DNA of 64,000 nt from the NCBI RefSeq assembly GCF_001792815.1, contig NZ_CP017674.1:744001-808000 (forward strand). The letters run 5' to 3'. Below the pieces are notes generated by a model, which worked only from the letters and a program-made list of their open reading frames with translations, did not search any database and was not told the origin of the DNA. Below are positions 44,240 to 52,133 of the stretch, piece after piece. How positions within the stretch are numbered: the stretch's first letter is position 1; each line of letters starts with the position of its first letter. Position numbers and translations under genes: made by a program. The DNA comes from Microbacterium sp. BH-3-3-3. Lineage in GTDB: Bacteria > Actinomycetota > Actinomycetes > Actinomycetales > Microbacteriaceae.

Positions 44240-44259
44240 ACCGCCGCCGAAGCGGCGGT
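44240..44259 (-). promoter_or_regulatory. UUCG-capped hairpin in the SNF2 leader
   Basis: Minus-strand reading: ACCGCCGC, TTCG, GCGGCGGT. The 8-bp stem closes with a C(UUCG)G tetraloop, an unusually stable RNA fold, about 87 nt before the start codon. Confidence 0.5.
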
Positions 44260-44325
44260 GTCGGCGACCCGCAACGCGTCTACGCCGGAACGGCTCGCGA
44301 GAAAGCGGATGACGAGGTCATCGAT

Positions 44326-44331
44326 ATTCTA
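44326..44331 (-). promoter_or_regulatory. Possible -10 of the SNF2 gene
   Basis: TAGAAT on the minus strand, giving a leader of about 165 nt that includes the hairpin. Confidence 0.35.
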
Positions 44332-44348
44332 GCGGTCCCGACCGCCTC

Positions 44349-44418
44349 CTCGCGTGAGGTGCCGATATTCGTCGCCTCGGAGCCCGCTGAAGCGACGAAT
44401 ATGGGCACCCCACGCGAG
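44349..44418. repeat. Large intergenic palindrome, GATATTCGTCGC family
   Basis: 27-nt arms (44349-44375; 44392-44418) with two mismatches and a 16-nt loop. It lies between the copper ATPase and the SNF2 gene, 10 nt from the ATPase stop. Confidence 0.85.
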
Positions 44419-44428
44419 TGGCCTCGGC

Positions 44429-46942
44429 TCAGGACGCGCGGCGCAGGCGCAGGCTGTTGAGCACCACGAAGACGCTCGAAAACGCCATCGCCGCCCCGGC
44501 GACCATGGGGTTGAGCAGTCCGAGCGCGGCGAGCGGCAGAGCGGCGACGTTGTACGCGAACGCCCAGAACAGGTTGCCGCGGATCACGCGCATCGTGCGA
44601 CGGCTGAGCGCGACGGCGGTGACGATCCCGCGCGGGTCGTCGCGCATGAGGGCGACGTCGCTGGCGTGCAGCGCGGCATCCGTTCCCCCGCCCATCGCGA
44701 TCCCCAGATCGGCAGATGCCAGGGCGGCGGCGTCGTTGACCCCGTCACCGACCATGGCGACGGTGCGTCCCTCGGCCTTCAGCGCCGCGATCTCGGCGAC
44801 CTTGCCCTCGGGAAGCACCCCGGCGCGGACGCGCTCGATGCCGAGTTCCGCGGCGACCGCGCGCGCGATGTGCGGGTTGTCGCCGGTGAGGAGCACCGGT
44901 TCCAGACCCATCCGGCGCAACTCGGCGACGGCCTCGGCGCTCTCGGGGCGCACGGTGTCGGCGACCTCGATGACGGCGCGGGCGTGCACGACGCCCAGAT
45001 CGTCGGGCCATCCGGCCACGATCACCGTTCCGCGCTGCTCGCCCGCCTCGACCGCCGCGGCGAGCGCCGGCGGCAGCGCGGCGCCGAGGTCGGCGGCCAG
45101 CGCGGGACGCCCGGCGAACACGCGCACCCCGTCGACGACGCCGACGATCCCCCGACCGGGGAGCGCCTCGAGGTCGCCGGCGACGGGTCCGTCACCGGCG
45201 GCCGCCACGATCGCGTGGGCGACGGGGTGCTCCGACCCGCGCTCGACCGCCGCGATGCGCCGCAGGGCGTCGGCGGCATCCCCTCCGTCGACGACCGTGA
45301 CGGTCGTGACGCTCATGCGGCCCGAGGTCAGGGTGCCGGTCTTGTCGAGAACGATCGTGTCGATGCGCTCGGCCGATTCCAGTGCCGCCGGACCCGTGAC
45401 CAGGATGCCGAGCTGCGCGCCCCTCCCCGTGCCGACGAGGATGGCGATCGGGGTCGCCAGACCCAGCGCGCACGGGCAGGCGATGATGAGCACGGCCACG
45501 GCCGCGGTGAATCCGGCGGCGACCGGCTGGCCGGCGACGAGCCACGCCACGAGGGTGAGCACCGCGAGCACGATGACCACGGGCACGAAGACGCCCGAGA
45601 TGCGGTCGGCGAGGCGCTGCACGCGGCTCTTGCCGAGCTGGGCGTCTTCGACGAGGCGCGCGATGCGGGCGAGGCGCGTCTGCTCGCCGACACCCGTCGC
45701 GCGGACGACCAGGCGACCGCCCGCCGCGATCGTGCCGCCGGTGACCCGCGACCCGGGCCCGACCTCGACGGGAACCGACTCGCCGGTCAGCATGCTCTCG
45801 TCGACCGAGGCGCGCCCCTCGAGCACCTCTCCGTCGGTGGCGACGGTGGCGCCCGGGCGCACGACGAACTCGTCGCCCACGGCGAGCGCGTCGACGTCGA
45901 TGCGGCGACCGTCGGCCAGCTCGGCCTCACGGGCACCCAGGTCGAGCAGAGCGCGGAGCGCCGCCCCGGCGCGACGCGTCGATCGTTGCTCGATCACACG
46001 ACCCAGCAGCAGGAACACCGTCACGGCCGCGGCGACTTCGAAGTAGACGACCGAGGTGGAGTCGTGCACGGGACCGAACAGCATCACCTCGTGCCGGATG
46101 CCGATGCGCCCGGCCGTGCCGAACACGAGCGCCCACACGCTCCACAGGTAGGCCGCGAACGTGCCCAGGGTGATGAGCGTGTCCATCGTCGCCGCGCCGT
46201 GGCGCGCGTTGCGCAGGGTCGCGCGGTGGAAGGGCCACCCGCCCCAGAGCACGATCGGGGTGGCGAGCACGAGCGAGACCCACTGCCAGGCGGGGAACTG
46301 CCACGCGGGCACCATTCCGAGCGCGACGACCGGAACCGCCAGGCCGAGCGAGACCCAGAGGCGCACGCGCAGGGGCGTGGTTCCGGGGGCGTCGGCGTGG
46401 TCGTGGGCGTGAGCGCCGGGGGCACCGGGAGAGTGCGCGTGATCGTGGTCGCCGGGGGCACCGGGGCCGGCGTGGTCGTGCGTGCGGGCGTCGGGTCCGG
46501 CGGTGGCGGCGTCGCGGGCGGTCTCGACCTCAACCGGGGTCGACGCCGCGCCACCATGCGGCGCGACGATGTCACGACCGGTGACGGCGTCGATCTCTCC
46601 CCCCGGGGCGGGCACGGCGACCGCCGCGACGGGGGCCGGTGCTGCCGTCACGACGGGGGTGGGCCCCGCCGCCGCCACAGGGGCCGGCGACGCCGTCGCG
46701 CCGCGCGTGCGCACCCGGGCGTCGTACCCGGCCGCCCGCACGGCGTCGACCAGCGCGGCGGGGTCGAGCTCGGCCGGGTAGCGCACGCGCGCCGTCTCGG
46801 TCGCGAGGTTCACCGCCGCCTCGACACCGTCGACGCGGCGCAGGCGCTTCTCGACGCGTGCGACGCAGCTCGCGCACGTCATGCCTTCGATGTCGAGCAC
46901 CGCCTCGGCGGTGGGTGCGGTGGCATCCGTGTTCTCGCGCAT
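44429..46942 (-). CDS. copA: Copper-exporting P1B-type ATPase
   Basis: 837 residues. An N-terminal heavy-metal-associated domain has GMTCASC; then a long Ala/Pro linker and a His-rich stretch (HDHAHSPGAPGAHAHDHAD). The pump core shows TGES, the metal-site CPC in IIACPCALGLATP, phosphorylated DKTGT, SEHPVAHA, and GDGVNDAAAL, while YN in TM7 and MxxSS in TM8 fit Cu(I)-type pumps. It exports Cu(I) from the cytoplasm. GGAGGAG precedes ATG 46942. A CsoR-type operator lies upstream, so copper induction is likely. Confidence 0.92.
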   Translation of the reverse strand: MRENTDATAPTAEAVLDIEGMTCASCVARVEKRLRRVDGVEAAVNLATETARVRYPAELDPAALVDAVRAAGYDARVRTRGATASPAPVAAAGPTPVVTAAPAPVAAVAVPAPGGEIDAVTGRDIVAPHGGAASTPVEVETARDAATAGPDARTHDHAGPGAPGDHDHAHSPGAPGAHAHDHADAPGTTPLRVRLWVSLGLAVPVVALGMVPAWQFPAWQWVSLVLATPIVLWGGWPFHRATLRNARHGAATMDTLITLGTFAAYLWSVWALVFGTAGRIGIRHEVMLFGPVHDSTSVVYFEVAAAVTVFLLLGRVIEQRSTRRAGAALRALLDLGAREAELADGRRIDVDALAVGDEFVVRPGATVATDGEVLEGRASVDESMLTGESVPVEVGPGSRVTGGTIAAGGRLVVRATGVGEQTRLARIARLVEDAQLGKSRVQRLADRISGVFVPVVIVLAVLTLVAWLVAGQPVAAGFTAAVAVLIIACPCALGLATPIAILVGTGRGAQLGILVTGPAALESAERIDTIVLDKTGTLTSGRMSVTTVTVVDGGDAADALRRIAAVERGSEHPVAHAIVAAAGDGPVAGDLEALPGRGIVGVVDGVRVFAGRPALAADLGAALPPALAAAVEAGEQRGTVIVAGWPDDLGVVHARAVIEVADTVRPESAEAVAELRRMGLEPVLLTGDNPHIARAVAAELGIERVRAGVLPEGKVAEIAALKAEGRTVAMVGDGVNDAAALASADLGIAMGGGTDAALHASDVALMRDDPRGIVTAVALSRRTMRVIRGNLFWAFAYNVAALPLAALGLLNPMVAGAAMAFSSVFVVLNSLRLRRAS

Positions 46943-46970
46943 GGCTCCTCCTCGTGTCCCCCGGCACAAC

Positions 46971-46976
46971 ACGATA
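46971..46976 (-). promoter_or_regulatory. -10 element of copA
   Basis: TATCGT on the minus strand overlaps the edge of the CsoR-type operator, so repressor binding would block the promoter. Confidence 0.5.
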
Positions 46977-46990
46977 CCCCCTGGGGGTAT
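46974..46990. promoter_or_regulatory. CsoR-type copper operator
   Basis: A perfect 17-nt palindrome ATACCCCCTGGGGGTAT, the known form of CsoR copper-sensing operators. It overlaps the copA -10. No csoR gene lies in this window. Confidence 0.8.
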
Positions 46991-47129
46991 TCCGCGGCGT
47001 CGCCCAGACACGATGCGGCGGTCCGCCGCGCACGCCGCGCCCCGCCGCGGGCCGACTCTCCCGCACGAAGCTCCCTCCCCCGGCCGCCCGTCCCGCGGCC
47101 GAACCGGACCCGCCCCCGCCGCGCGACCC

Positions 47130-47144
47130 TACGCTGGAGCCATG
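47130..47144 (+). promoter_or_regulatory. -10 element for MFS exporter gene
   Basis: TACGCT (47130-47135) ends 6 nt before ATG 47142. Confidence 0.55.
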
Positions 47145-48509
47145 GCCGAGCCGATGACACGCGAGCAGCGCACCGTTCTCGCGATCGCGGTCCTGGCCTC
47201 GTTCGTGTCGTTCCTCGACGGAACGGTCGTCAACGTTGCCCTCCCCGCCATCGCCGGTGAGCTGGGCGGGGGCTTGTCGACCCAGCAATGGGTGGTCGAC
47301 GCGTACCTGGTGACCCTTGGCGCGTTCATCCTCGTCGCCGGTTCGCTCAGCGACGTCTTCGGCCGCGTCGTCGTGCTCCGCGTCGGCCTGATCGGCTTCG
47401 GCATCACGTCGGTGGCAATCGCCGCGGCCCCCACGGCGGAGTTCCTCATCGTGGCGCGGGCGCTGCAGGGCGTGGCGGGGGCCCTGCTCGTGCCGAGCTC
47501 TCTCGCCCTCATCACCTCGACCTTCCGCGGCCCCGCGCAGTCCCGCGCGATCGGCATCTGGACCGGGGCCACCACCGTCGCCATGATCGCGGGACCCCTG
47601 ATCGGCGGCGTCTTCGTCGACACCCTGTCGTGGCGCCTGGTGTTCCTGGTTAACGTGCTGCCGATCGCGGTGACGATGTGGCTGCTCACCCGTCTGGGCC
47701 GGCGGGACCATCGCCGCCCCGGCGCCCGGGTCGACATCCTCGGCGCGGTGCTCTGCGCGACGGGTCTCGGCGGGGTCGTCTTCGCCCTCATCGAGCAGCC
47801 GAACCTCGGGTGGACCTCACCGGTGATCTGGATGCCGGGGGTGATCGGCGCCGCAGCCTTCGTCGGCTTCCTCGTGCGTCAGCGCGTGGCGCGCGATCCG
47901 ATGATGCCGCTCGATCTGTTCCGTGCCCGCAACTTCTGGGCCGGGAACCTCGCCACCGCGTTCGTGTACGCGGCCCTGTCGCTGAACGGCTTCGTCGTGA
48001 GCGTCTACCTGCAGCAGGGCGCGGGCCTGCCCGCCACGCTCGCGGGTCTCGCGTCGCTGCCGAGCACGCTGCTCATGATCGCGCTGAGTTCCCGGATGGG
48101 CGCCCTCGCCGGACGCTTCGGACCGCGCCTGTTCATGACCCTGGGCCCGCTCGCGATGGCCGCCGGCTCGCTGCTGCTGCTCACCGTGGGCGAGGACTTC
48201 GACTACTGGACGCAGGTGCTGCCCGGGATCGTCGTGTTCGGCCTGGGGCTGACCGCCACCATCTCGCCCCTCACCGCCGCCGTGCTCGGCGCGATCGACA
48301 CCGAGCGCTCGGGCATCGCCTCGGCGGTCAACAACGCCGTGTCCCGCGTCGCCGGTCTCCTCGCCATCGCGGGCGTGTCGGCGGTGGTGGGCGGCGCGCT
48401 CGATCTCGGCGGCTTCCACCGGGCGGCCGTCGTCACCGCCGCACTGATGGTGCTGGGCGCCACGGCCGCGTTCCTCGGCATCCGCAATCACCTGTCGCGA
48501 CAGGACTGA
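47142..48509 (+). CDS. MFS exporter, DHA2 (EmrB/QacA-like)
   Basis: 455 residues. Helix 1 carries FLDGTVVNVALPAI, the DHA2 proton-relay signature, and GSLSDVFGRVVVL is MFS motif A; about 14 helices are expected. Probable proton-coupled multidrug or metabolite efflux. It diverges from copA across 200 bp, but the operator is placed for copA, so copper control of this gene is not implied. Confidence 0.83.
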   Translation: MAEPMTREQRTVLAIAVLASFVSFLDGTVVNVALPAIAGELGGGLSTQQWVVDAYLVTLGAFILVAGSLSDVFGRVVVLRVGLIGFGITSVAIAAAPTAEFLIVARALQGVAGALLVPSSLALITSTFRGPAQSRAIGIWTGATTVAMIAGPLIGGVFVDTLSWRLVFLVNVLPIAVTMWLLTRLGRRDHRRPGARVDILGAVLCATGLGGVVFALIEQPNLGWTSPVIWMPGVIGAAAFVGFLVRQRVARDPMMPLDLFRARNFWAGNLATAFVYAALSLNGFVVSVYLQQGAGLPATLAGLASLPSTLLMIALSSRMGALAGRFGPRLFMTLGPLAMAAGSLLLLTVGEDFDYWTQVLPGIVVFGLGLTATISPLTAAVLGAIDTERSGIASAVNNAVSRVAGLLAIAGVSAVVGGALDLGGFHRAAVVTAALMVLGATAAFLGIRNHLSRQD

Positions 48510-48532
48510 CGGCCGGATCCGCTCGGCCGTGG

Positions 48533-48548
48533 GTGGCCGCGCGGCCAC
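48533..48548. terminator. Palindrome between MFS gene and ribF
   Basis: GTGGCCGC and GCGGCCAC form a perfect palindrome that can fold as a short hairpin between converging genes. Confidence 0.4.
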
Positions 48549-48610
48549 ACTCCCCACCGCGGGGCCACATCCGACGCCCCGACCCGCAGCCCACCCGACC
48601 CCGGCCCGCC

Positions 48611-49555
48611 TCACGCGAGGATCGCGCGCGTCCGTTCCACGTCGTCGGCCATCTGCACGAGCAGCGCGTCGATGCCGACGAACGCCGTCATCTCGCGCAC
48701 CCGCTCGACGAAGCGCACCTCGACGTGGTGTCCGTAGAGGTCGAGGTCGGTCTCGTCGAGCACGTACGCCTCGACCTGGCGGGAGTGCACGTCGTCGAAC
48801 GTCGGGTTGGTGCCGACGCTGATCGCGGCGGGGTAGCTGATGCGCCGGCCGCCCTCGACGTCGACGAGCCATCCGGCGTAGACGCCGTCGGCGGGCACGA
48901 AGCCCTCGAGGTCGCTCGACAGGTTGGCCGTCGGATACCCCAGCTCGCGCCCGCGCTTCAGGCCGTGCACGACCTCGCCCCAGACCGACGGCGCACGGCC
49001 GAGCAGTCGAGCCGCGGTGGTCACGTCTCCGGCCGACAGTGCCTCGCGGATCCAGGTCGACGACACCCGTCGGTCGGCGTGCACCGCGCGCACGTCGTCC
49101 ACGACGTCGACGCGGAAGCCGTGCTGGGCGCCCAGGCGCGTGAGCAGCGCGGGATCGCCCGCTCCCCCGGCACCGAAGCGGAAGTCGCTGCCGACCAGCA
49201 CCGTCCGCGCTTGCAGGGCGTCCACGATGATGCGGCGGACGAACTCCTCGGCGGGAAGGGCGGCGAGCGCCTCGTCGAAGGTCAGCAGCAGGGTGGCATC
49301 CACCCCCGCGCGCTCGAGCAGCTCGAGCTTCTGGTGCGGACCGATCACGTCGGTCGGGCACAGATCGGGTCGCAGCACGCGGAGCGGGTTGCGGTCGAAG
49401 GTGACGGCGACGACGCGGGCGCCGTCGGACGCATCGACCCGCGCGCGATCGATGACGGCCCGGTGCCCGGTGTGCACGCCGTCGAACTTGCCGATCGCGA
49501 CGACCGAGGGGCCGAACCCCGCCGGCACCTCCGCCGGATCGCGGAAGACGATCAC
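48611..49555 (-). CDS. ribF: Bifunctional riboflavin kinase / FAD synthetase
   Basis: 314 residues. The N-terminal FAD synthetase domain has GKFDGVHTGHRAV (HxGH nucleotidyl transfer) and VSSTWIREAL; the C-terminal kinase has GRELGYPTANL and the acidic NPTF region. Makes FMN then FAD from riboflavin and ATP. GTG 49555 overlaps the stop of the small membrane protein gene (GTGA), so the two are coupled. Part of the conserved rpsO-ribF-truB neighbourhood. Confidence 0.93.
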   Translation of the reverse strand: MIVFRDPAEVPAGFGPSVVAIGKFDGVHTGHRAVIDRARVDASDGARVVAVTFDRNPLRVLRPDLCPTDVIGPHQKLELLERAGVDATLLLTFDEALAALPAEEFVRRIIVDALQARTVLVGSDFRFGAGGAGDPALLTRLGAQHGFRVDVVDDVRAVHADRRVSSTWIREALSAGDVTTAARLLGRAPSVWGEVVHGLKRGRELGYPTANLSSDLEGFVPADGVYAGWLVDVEGGRRISYPAAISVGTNPTFDDVHSRQVEAYVLDETDLDLYGHHVEVRFVERVREMTAFVGIDALLVQMADDVERTRAILA

Positions 49556-49971
49556 GGTGCCATCCGGCGGTGGCGCGTGAGCCACCACAGGCCGAGGAAG
49601 GGCAGGACGAGCGGGATGAAGAGGTAGCCGTAGCCGTACACCGACCACACCGTCGGGTGCTGGAACAGCGCCGGCAGCACGAGGCTGAGCGTCCCGACGA
49701 CGAGCACGCCGACGAGCTCGAAGCCGATCGCGATCCAGGCGACGCGGTACCACGCGGGCCGCGCCGAGAAGATGAGGGCGAGGGTGGCGAGGATGTACAC
49801 GACCGCGGCGAGCGCCGACAGCGAGTACGCCAGCGGGGCGTCGTCGAACTCGCGCACGATCTGCACGAACGATCGGCCCGTGGCGGCGAGCGCCATGATG
49901 CCGTAGACGACGACGAGGACACGGCCGATGCCGGTCATCCCCCGGGAGCGGGTGGGAGTGGTGGATGCCAT
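49552..49971 (-). CDS. Small four-helix membrane protein upstream of ribF
   Basis: 139 residues with four membrane helices (about 14-34, 48-68, 76-96, 112-130). Motif-like pieces are GRSFVQIVREFDDAPLAYSLS and SVYGYGYLFIPLVLPFLG. I do not recognise a named family. ATG 49971 has TAGAAT (49986-49981) 9 nt upstream, nearly leaderless. Coupled to ribF by a four-base overlap; no functional link is evident. Confidence 0.65.
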   Translation of the reverse strand: MASTTPTRSRGMTGIGRVLVVVYGIMALAATGRSFVQIVREFDDAPLAYSLSALAAVVYILATLALIFSARPAWYRVAWIAIGFELVGVLVVGTLSLVLPALFQHPTVWSVYGYGYLFIPLVLPFLGLWWLTRHRRMAP

Positions 49972-49980
49972 GACCCCACG

Positions 49981-49986
49981 ATTCTA
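49981..49986 (-). promoter_or_regulatory. -10 element of the ribF operon
   Basis: TAGAAT on the minus strand, 9 nt before ATG 49971. Confidence 0.5.
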
Positions 49987-50174
49987 GTTCGCTCACGCCG
50001 CCGTCGAGCGGCGCTCCCCCGCCGCGGGCTGCTCGAGCCCGTCGAGGGGTCGCGCCGCACGGCTCCGCCGCCGGCGTGGATGCGCTCCGCACGAGGTCGC
50101 CGAGCCCGTCGGGGACCCTGATGGCGCGATGCCTCGTGCGCGAGACGGCTCGGCCGGGTCGTCGGCGGAGGCGC

Positions 50175-50543
50175 TCAGGCGATCTGCACCGTCCAGATGA
50201 CGTGCATGCGCCACACCATGACCGCGACGGCGAGGGCGGCGACGCCCATGATGACCGTGCTCCATCGGCTGCGCTCGATGAGCGCCCATGCGGCGCCGGC
50301 CACGGGGACGAGAGCCGCCGACACGAGGTAGGTCCAGAACTCCAGCAGACTGCCCGACGGCGGGTTTCCCGCGAACGGCGCGATGATCGCGACGACGATC
50401 TGCACGATGAGCAGCAGCTCGATGAGGGCGAGGGAGCCGACCGTGACGTCTCCCGGGCGGCGACCGGCGAGCCCCGCCACGATGGCGACGAGACCGGCGA
50501 GCACGGCGATGCCGACCTGCGCGAGGGTGAACCACAGGATCAT
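50175..50543 (-). CDS. Small four-helix membrane protein coupled to truB
   Basis: 122 residues, four membrane helices covering almost the whole chain. WFTLAQVGIAVLAGL opens it and AVMVWRMHVIW ends it. Family unknown. ATG 50543 overlaps the truB stop (ATGA), so it is translated after truB. Nothing in the sequence suggests an RNA role. Confidence 0.6.
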   Translation of the reverse strand: MILWFTLAQVGIAVLAGLVAIVAGLAGRRPGDVTVGSLALIELLLIVQIVVAIIAPFAGNPPSGSLLEFWTYLVSAALVPVAGAAWALIERSRWSTVIMGVAALAVAVMVWRMHVIWTVQIA

Positions 50544-51433
50544 CGGGCGGCCTCCGTCGGCATGTTCATGACGCTCTTCAGCTGCGCGCCGCGCTTCTCG
50601 ACGACGCCGATCAGCTCACCGTCGGGATCGATGGCCGCGGCCACGGCTCCGGTGAGGCGCCCGCCGCCGTCGATGCGCTTGCCGTGTCGCAGGTCGCGGG
50701 CCTCGTCGGCGCCCACGGCCAACGCCCCCATGACGACGGCCGCGGCGGTCGCGGGGGGCACGAGCTCGTTCTCGGCGATGTCGTCGACGGGTGCCGCGAC
50801 GGCGACGTCGAAGGAGCCGATCCGCGTGCGGCGCAGCATCGTCAGGTGCCCGCCCACCCCGAGGGCCGCACCCAGGTCGCGGGCGAGGGCGCGGATGTAG
50901 GTCCCGCTGGAGCAGTCGACGACGACGTCGAGCTCGATCGTCGCCTCACCCCGGCGGGTCTCTCGAACGGCGAAGCGCGACACCGTCACGCGCCGGGCCT
51001 TCAGCACGACCTCTTCCCCCGCGCGGGCCAGGTCGTAGGCGCGGCGCCCGTCCACCTTGATGGCCGACACCGTGCTCGGTACCTGCTCGATCTCGCCGGT
51101 CAGGTCGGCGATACCCGCGGCGATGGCCGCGTCGGTCACGGCGGCCAGGGCCGTGGCATCCGCTCGGGCCGTCTCGATCCCGTCGGCGTCGTCGCTGTCG
51201 GTGGCGACACCCAGCAGGATGGTGGCCTCATAGGTCTTGTCGGCGCCCACGATGTAGGTCAGCAGGCGCGTCGCCCCCTCGACGCCCAGCACGAGAAGGC
51301 CGGTCGCCATCGGGTCAAGGGTGCCGGCGTGCCCGATCTTGCGGGTGCCGAGCGCCTTGCGCGCCCGCGACACGACGTCATGGCTGGTGATGCCTCCCGG
51401 TTTGTCGACCAGGAGGATTCCGGGGCGCACCAT
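50540..51433 (-). CDS. truB: tRNA pseudouridine(55) synthase
   Basis: 297 residues. Isomerises U55 in the T-loop of tRNAs. LLVDKPGGITSHDVV near the start, the catalytic aspartate in GHAGTLDPMATGLL, and VDCSSGTYIRALARDLG are diagnostic. It begins on the last base of the preceding kinase-like gene, so the pair is tightly coupled. In other actinobacteria truB lies downstream of rbfA; here mutY and palindromes separate them. Confidence 0.93.
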   Translation of the reverse strand: MVRPGILLVDKPGGITSHDVVSRARKALGTRKIGHAGTLDPMATGLLVLGVEGATRLLTYIVGADKTYEATILLGVATDSDDADGIETARADATALAAVTDAAIAAGIADLTGEIEQVPSTVSAIKVDGRRAYDLARAGEEVVLKARRVTVSRFAVRETRRGEATIELDVVVDCSSGTYIRALARDLGAALGVGGHLTMLRRTRIGSFDVAVAAPVDDIAENELVPPATAAAVVMGALAVGADEARDLRHGKRIDGGGRLTGAVAAAIDPDGELIGVVEKRGAQLKSVMNMPTEAAR

Positions 51434-51936
51434 CAGCAGAAGTCTCCGAAGACCTGCACGGGGTGGGCGGGGTCGGAGTTCTCGACGATGACGGATGCCG
51501 CAGCCTTCGGTCGCGCCGTGCGGAGGTAGTGCTTCTCGGCGTCGGGCAGTTCCGGACGGGGCGTGCCGATGGGCGGGTTGCTCTCGAGCCAGATCGAGAA
51601 GTTCCAGAGTCCGCGCACCTCGGAGGCGTGGAGGAAGCGTCCGGAGACGACGAGCACCGCGTCGGCGGGGGCGGCCTCGCCCGACCCGAACGACTCGCCC
51701 GCTCGGAAGGGCGCGATCAGGCGCTCACGGGCGCGCGGCGCCCCGTCGGCGAGGCCGACGCGGAAGACCGCCGTGCCCTCCTCGTCGACAGCGGCCGCGA
51801 ACGCATCGGCGAAGGCGCCCGCCGCCTCGGCGTCGAGCCCGTCGACGGCGACGACGACGCGCCCCGCGCGGTTGTTCTGCCGCATCAGGTCGCGCAGGCT
51901 CCGCGGCAATTCGGGGGCGGTGTTCTCGGACGACAT
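51433..51936 (-). CDS. Uridine-kinase-like protein with degenerate P-loop
   Basis: 167 residues. RVVVAVDGLDAEAAGAFADAFAAAVDEEG has the strand-loop-helix layout of P-loop nucleoside kinases, but the Walker A residues GxxGxGKT are replaced by GLDAEAAGA, with no lysine. The rest (VLVVSGRFLHASEVRGLW, RPELPDAEKHY) resembles actinobacterial uridine-kinase-like proteins. Nucleotide binding is doubtful. ATG 51936 has TAGGCT 6 nt upstream and heads the truB operon. Confidence 0.65.
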   Translation of the reverse strand: MSSENTAPELPRSLRDLMRQNNRAGRVVVAVDGLDAEAAGAFADAFAAAVDEEGTAVFRVGLADGAPRARERLIAPFRAGESFGSGEAAPADAVLVVSGRFLHASEVRGLWNFSIWLESNPPIGTPRPELPDAEKHYLRTARPKAAASVIVENSDPAHPVQVFGDFC

Positions 51937-51948
51937 GCCTCCAGCCTA
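51937..51948 (-). promoter_or_regulatory. -10 element of the truB operon
   Basis: Minus-strand TAGGCT (51948-51943) ends 6 nt before ATG 51936; the spacer contains GGAGG. Confidence 0.5.
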
Positions 51949-52014
51949 CGGTCGACCACCGACATCGCACCCCCGCCCGAGGCTCTCACCCCCGGCGTAT
52001 CCGGCCCGCGCGTG

Positions 52015-52083
52015 GCGAGAAACGCGGATCCTCCCGAGACACGGCGCGACACCGCGTGTCTCGGCACGATCGGCGTTTCTCGC
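52015..52083. repeat. Large intergenic palindrome, CGAGAAACG/CGAGACACG family
   Basis: 29-nt arms (52015-52043; 52055-52083) with three mismatches and an 11-nt loop. Each arm has two related 9-mers, CGAGAAACG and CGAGACACG, at an offset of 19 nt. It lies between the divergent truB operon and mutY, so it is not a terminator for either. Confidence 0.85.
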
Positions 52084-52118
52084 GACCTCCCCGCACGCTC
52101 CGCCCGCCCGCGGCGTTC

Positions 52119-52133
52119 TAGGCTGAACGGATG
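52119..52133 (+). promoter_or_regulatory. -10 element for leaderless mutY transcript
   Basis: TAGGCT (52119-52124) ends 6 nt before ATG 52131. Confidence 0.6.

Noticed and set aside
37048..47260. Very long open frames opposite the oligopeptidase, SNF2 and copA genes (up to about 1190 codons)
   Set aside because: High GC with G/C at third codon positions opens long antisense frames. Their translations are Arg/Ala/Gly/His-rich without known motifs, and each lies opposite a gene with clear family signatures.
49972..50174. Possible small gene between the two membrane-protein genes
   Set aside because: Open frames exist but are Arg/Pro/Ala-rich with no start context or recognisable motif; looks like non-coding spacer.
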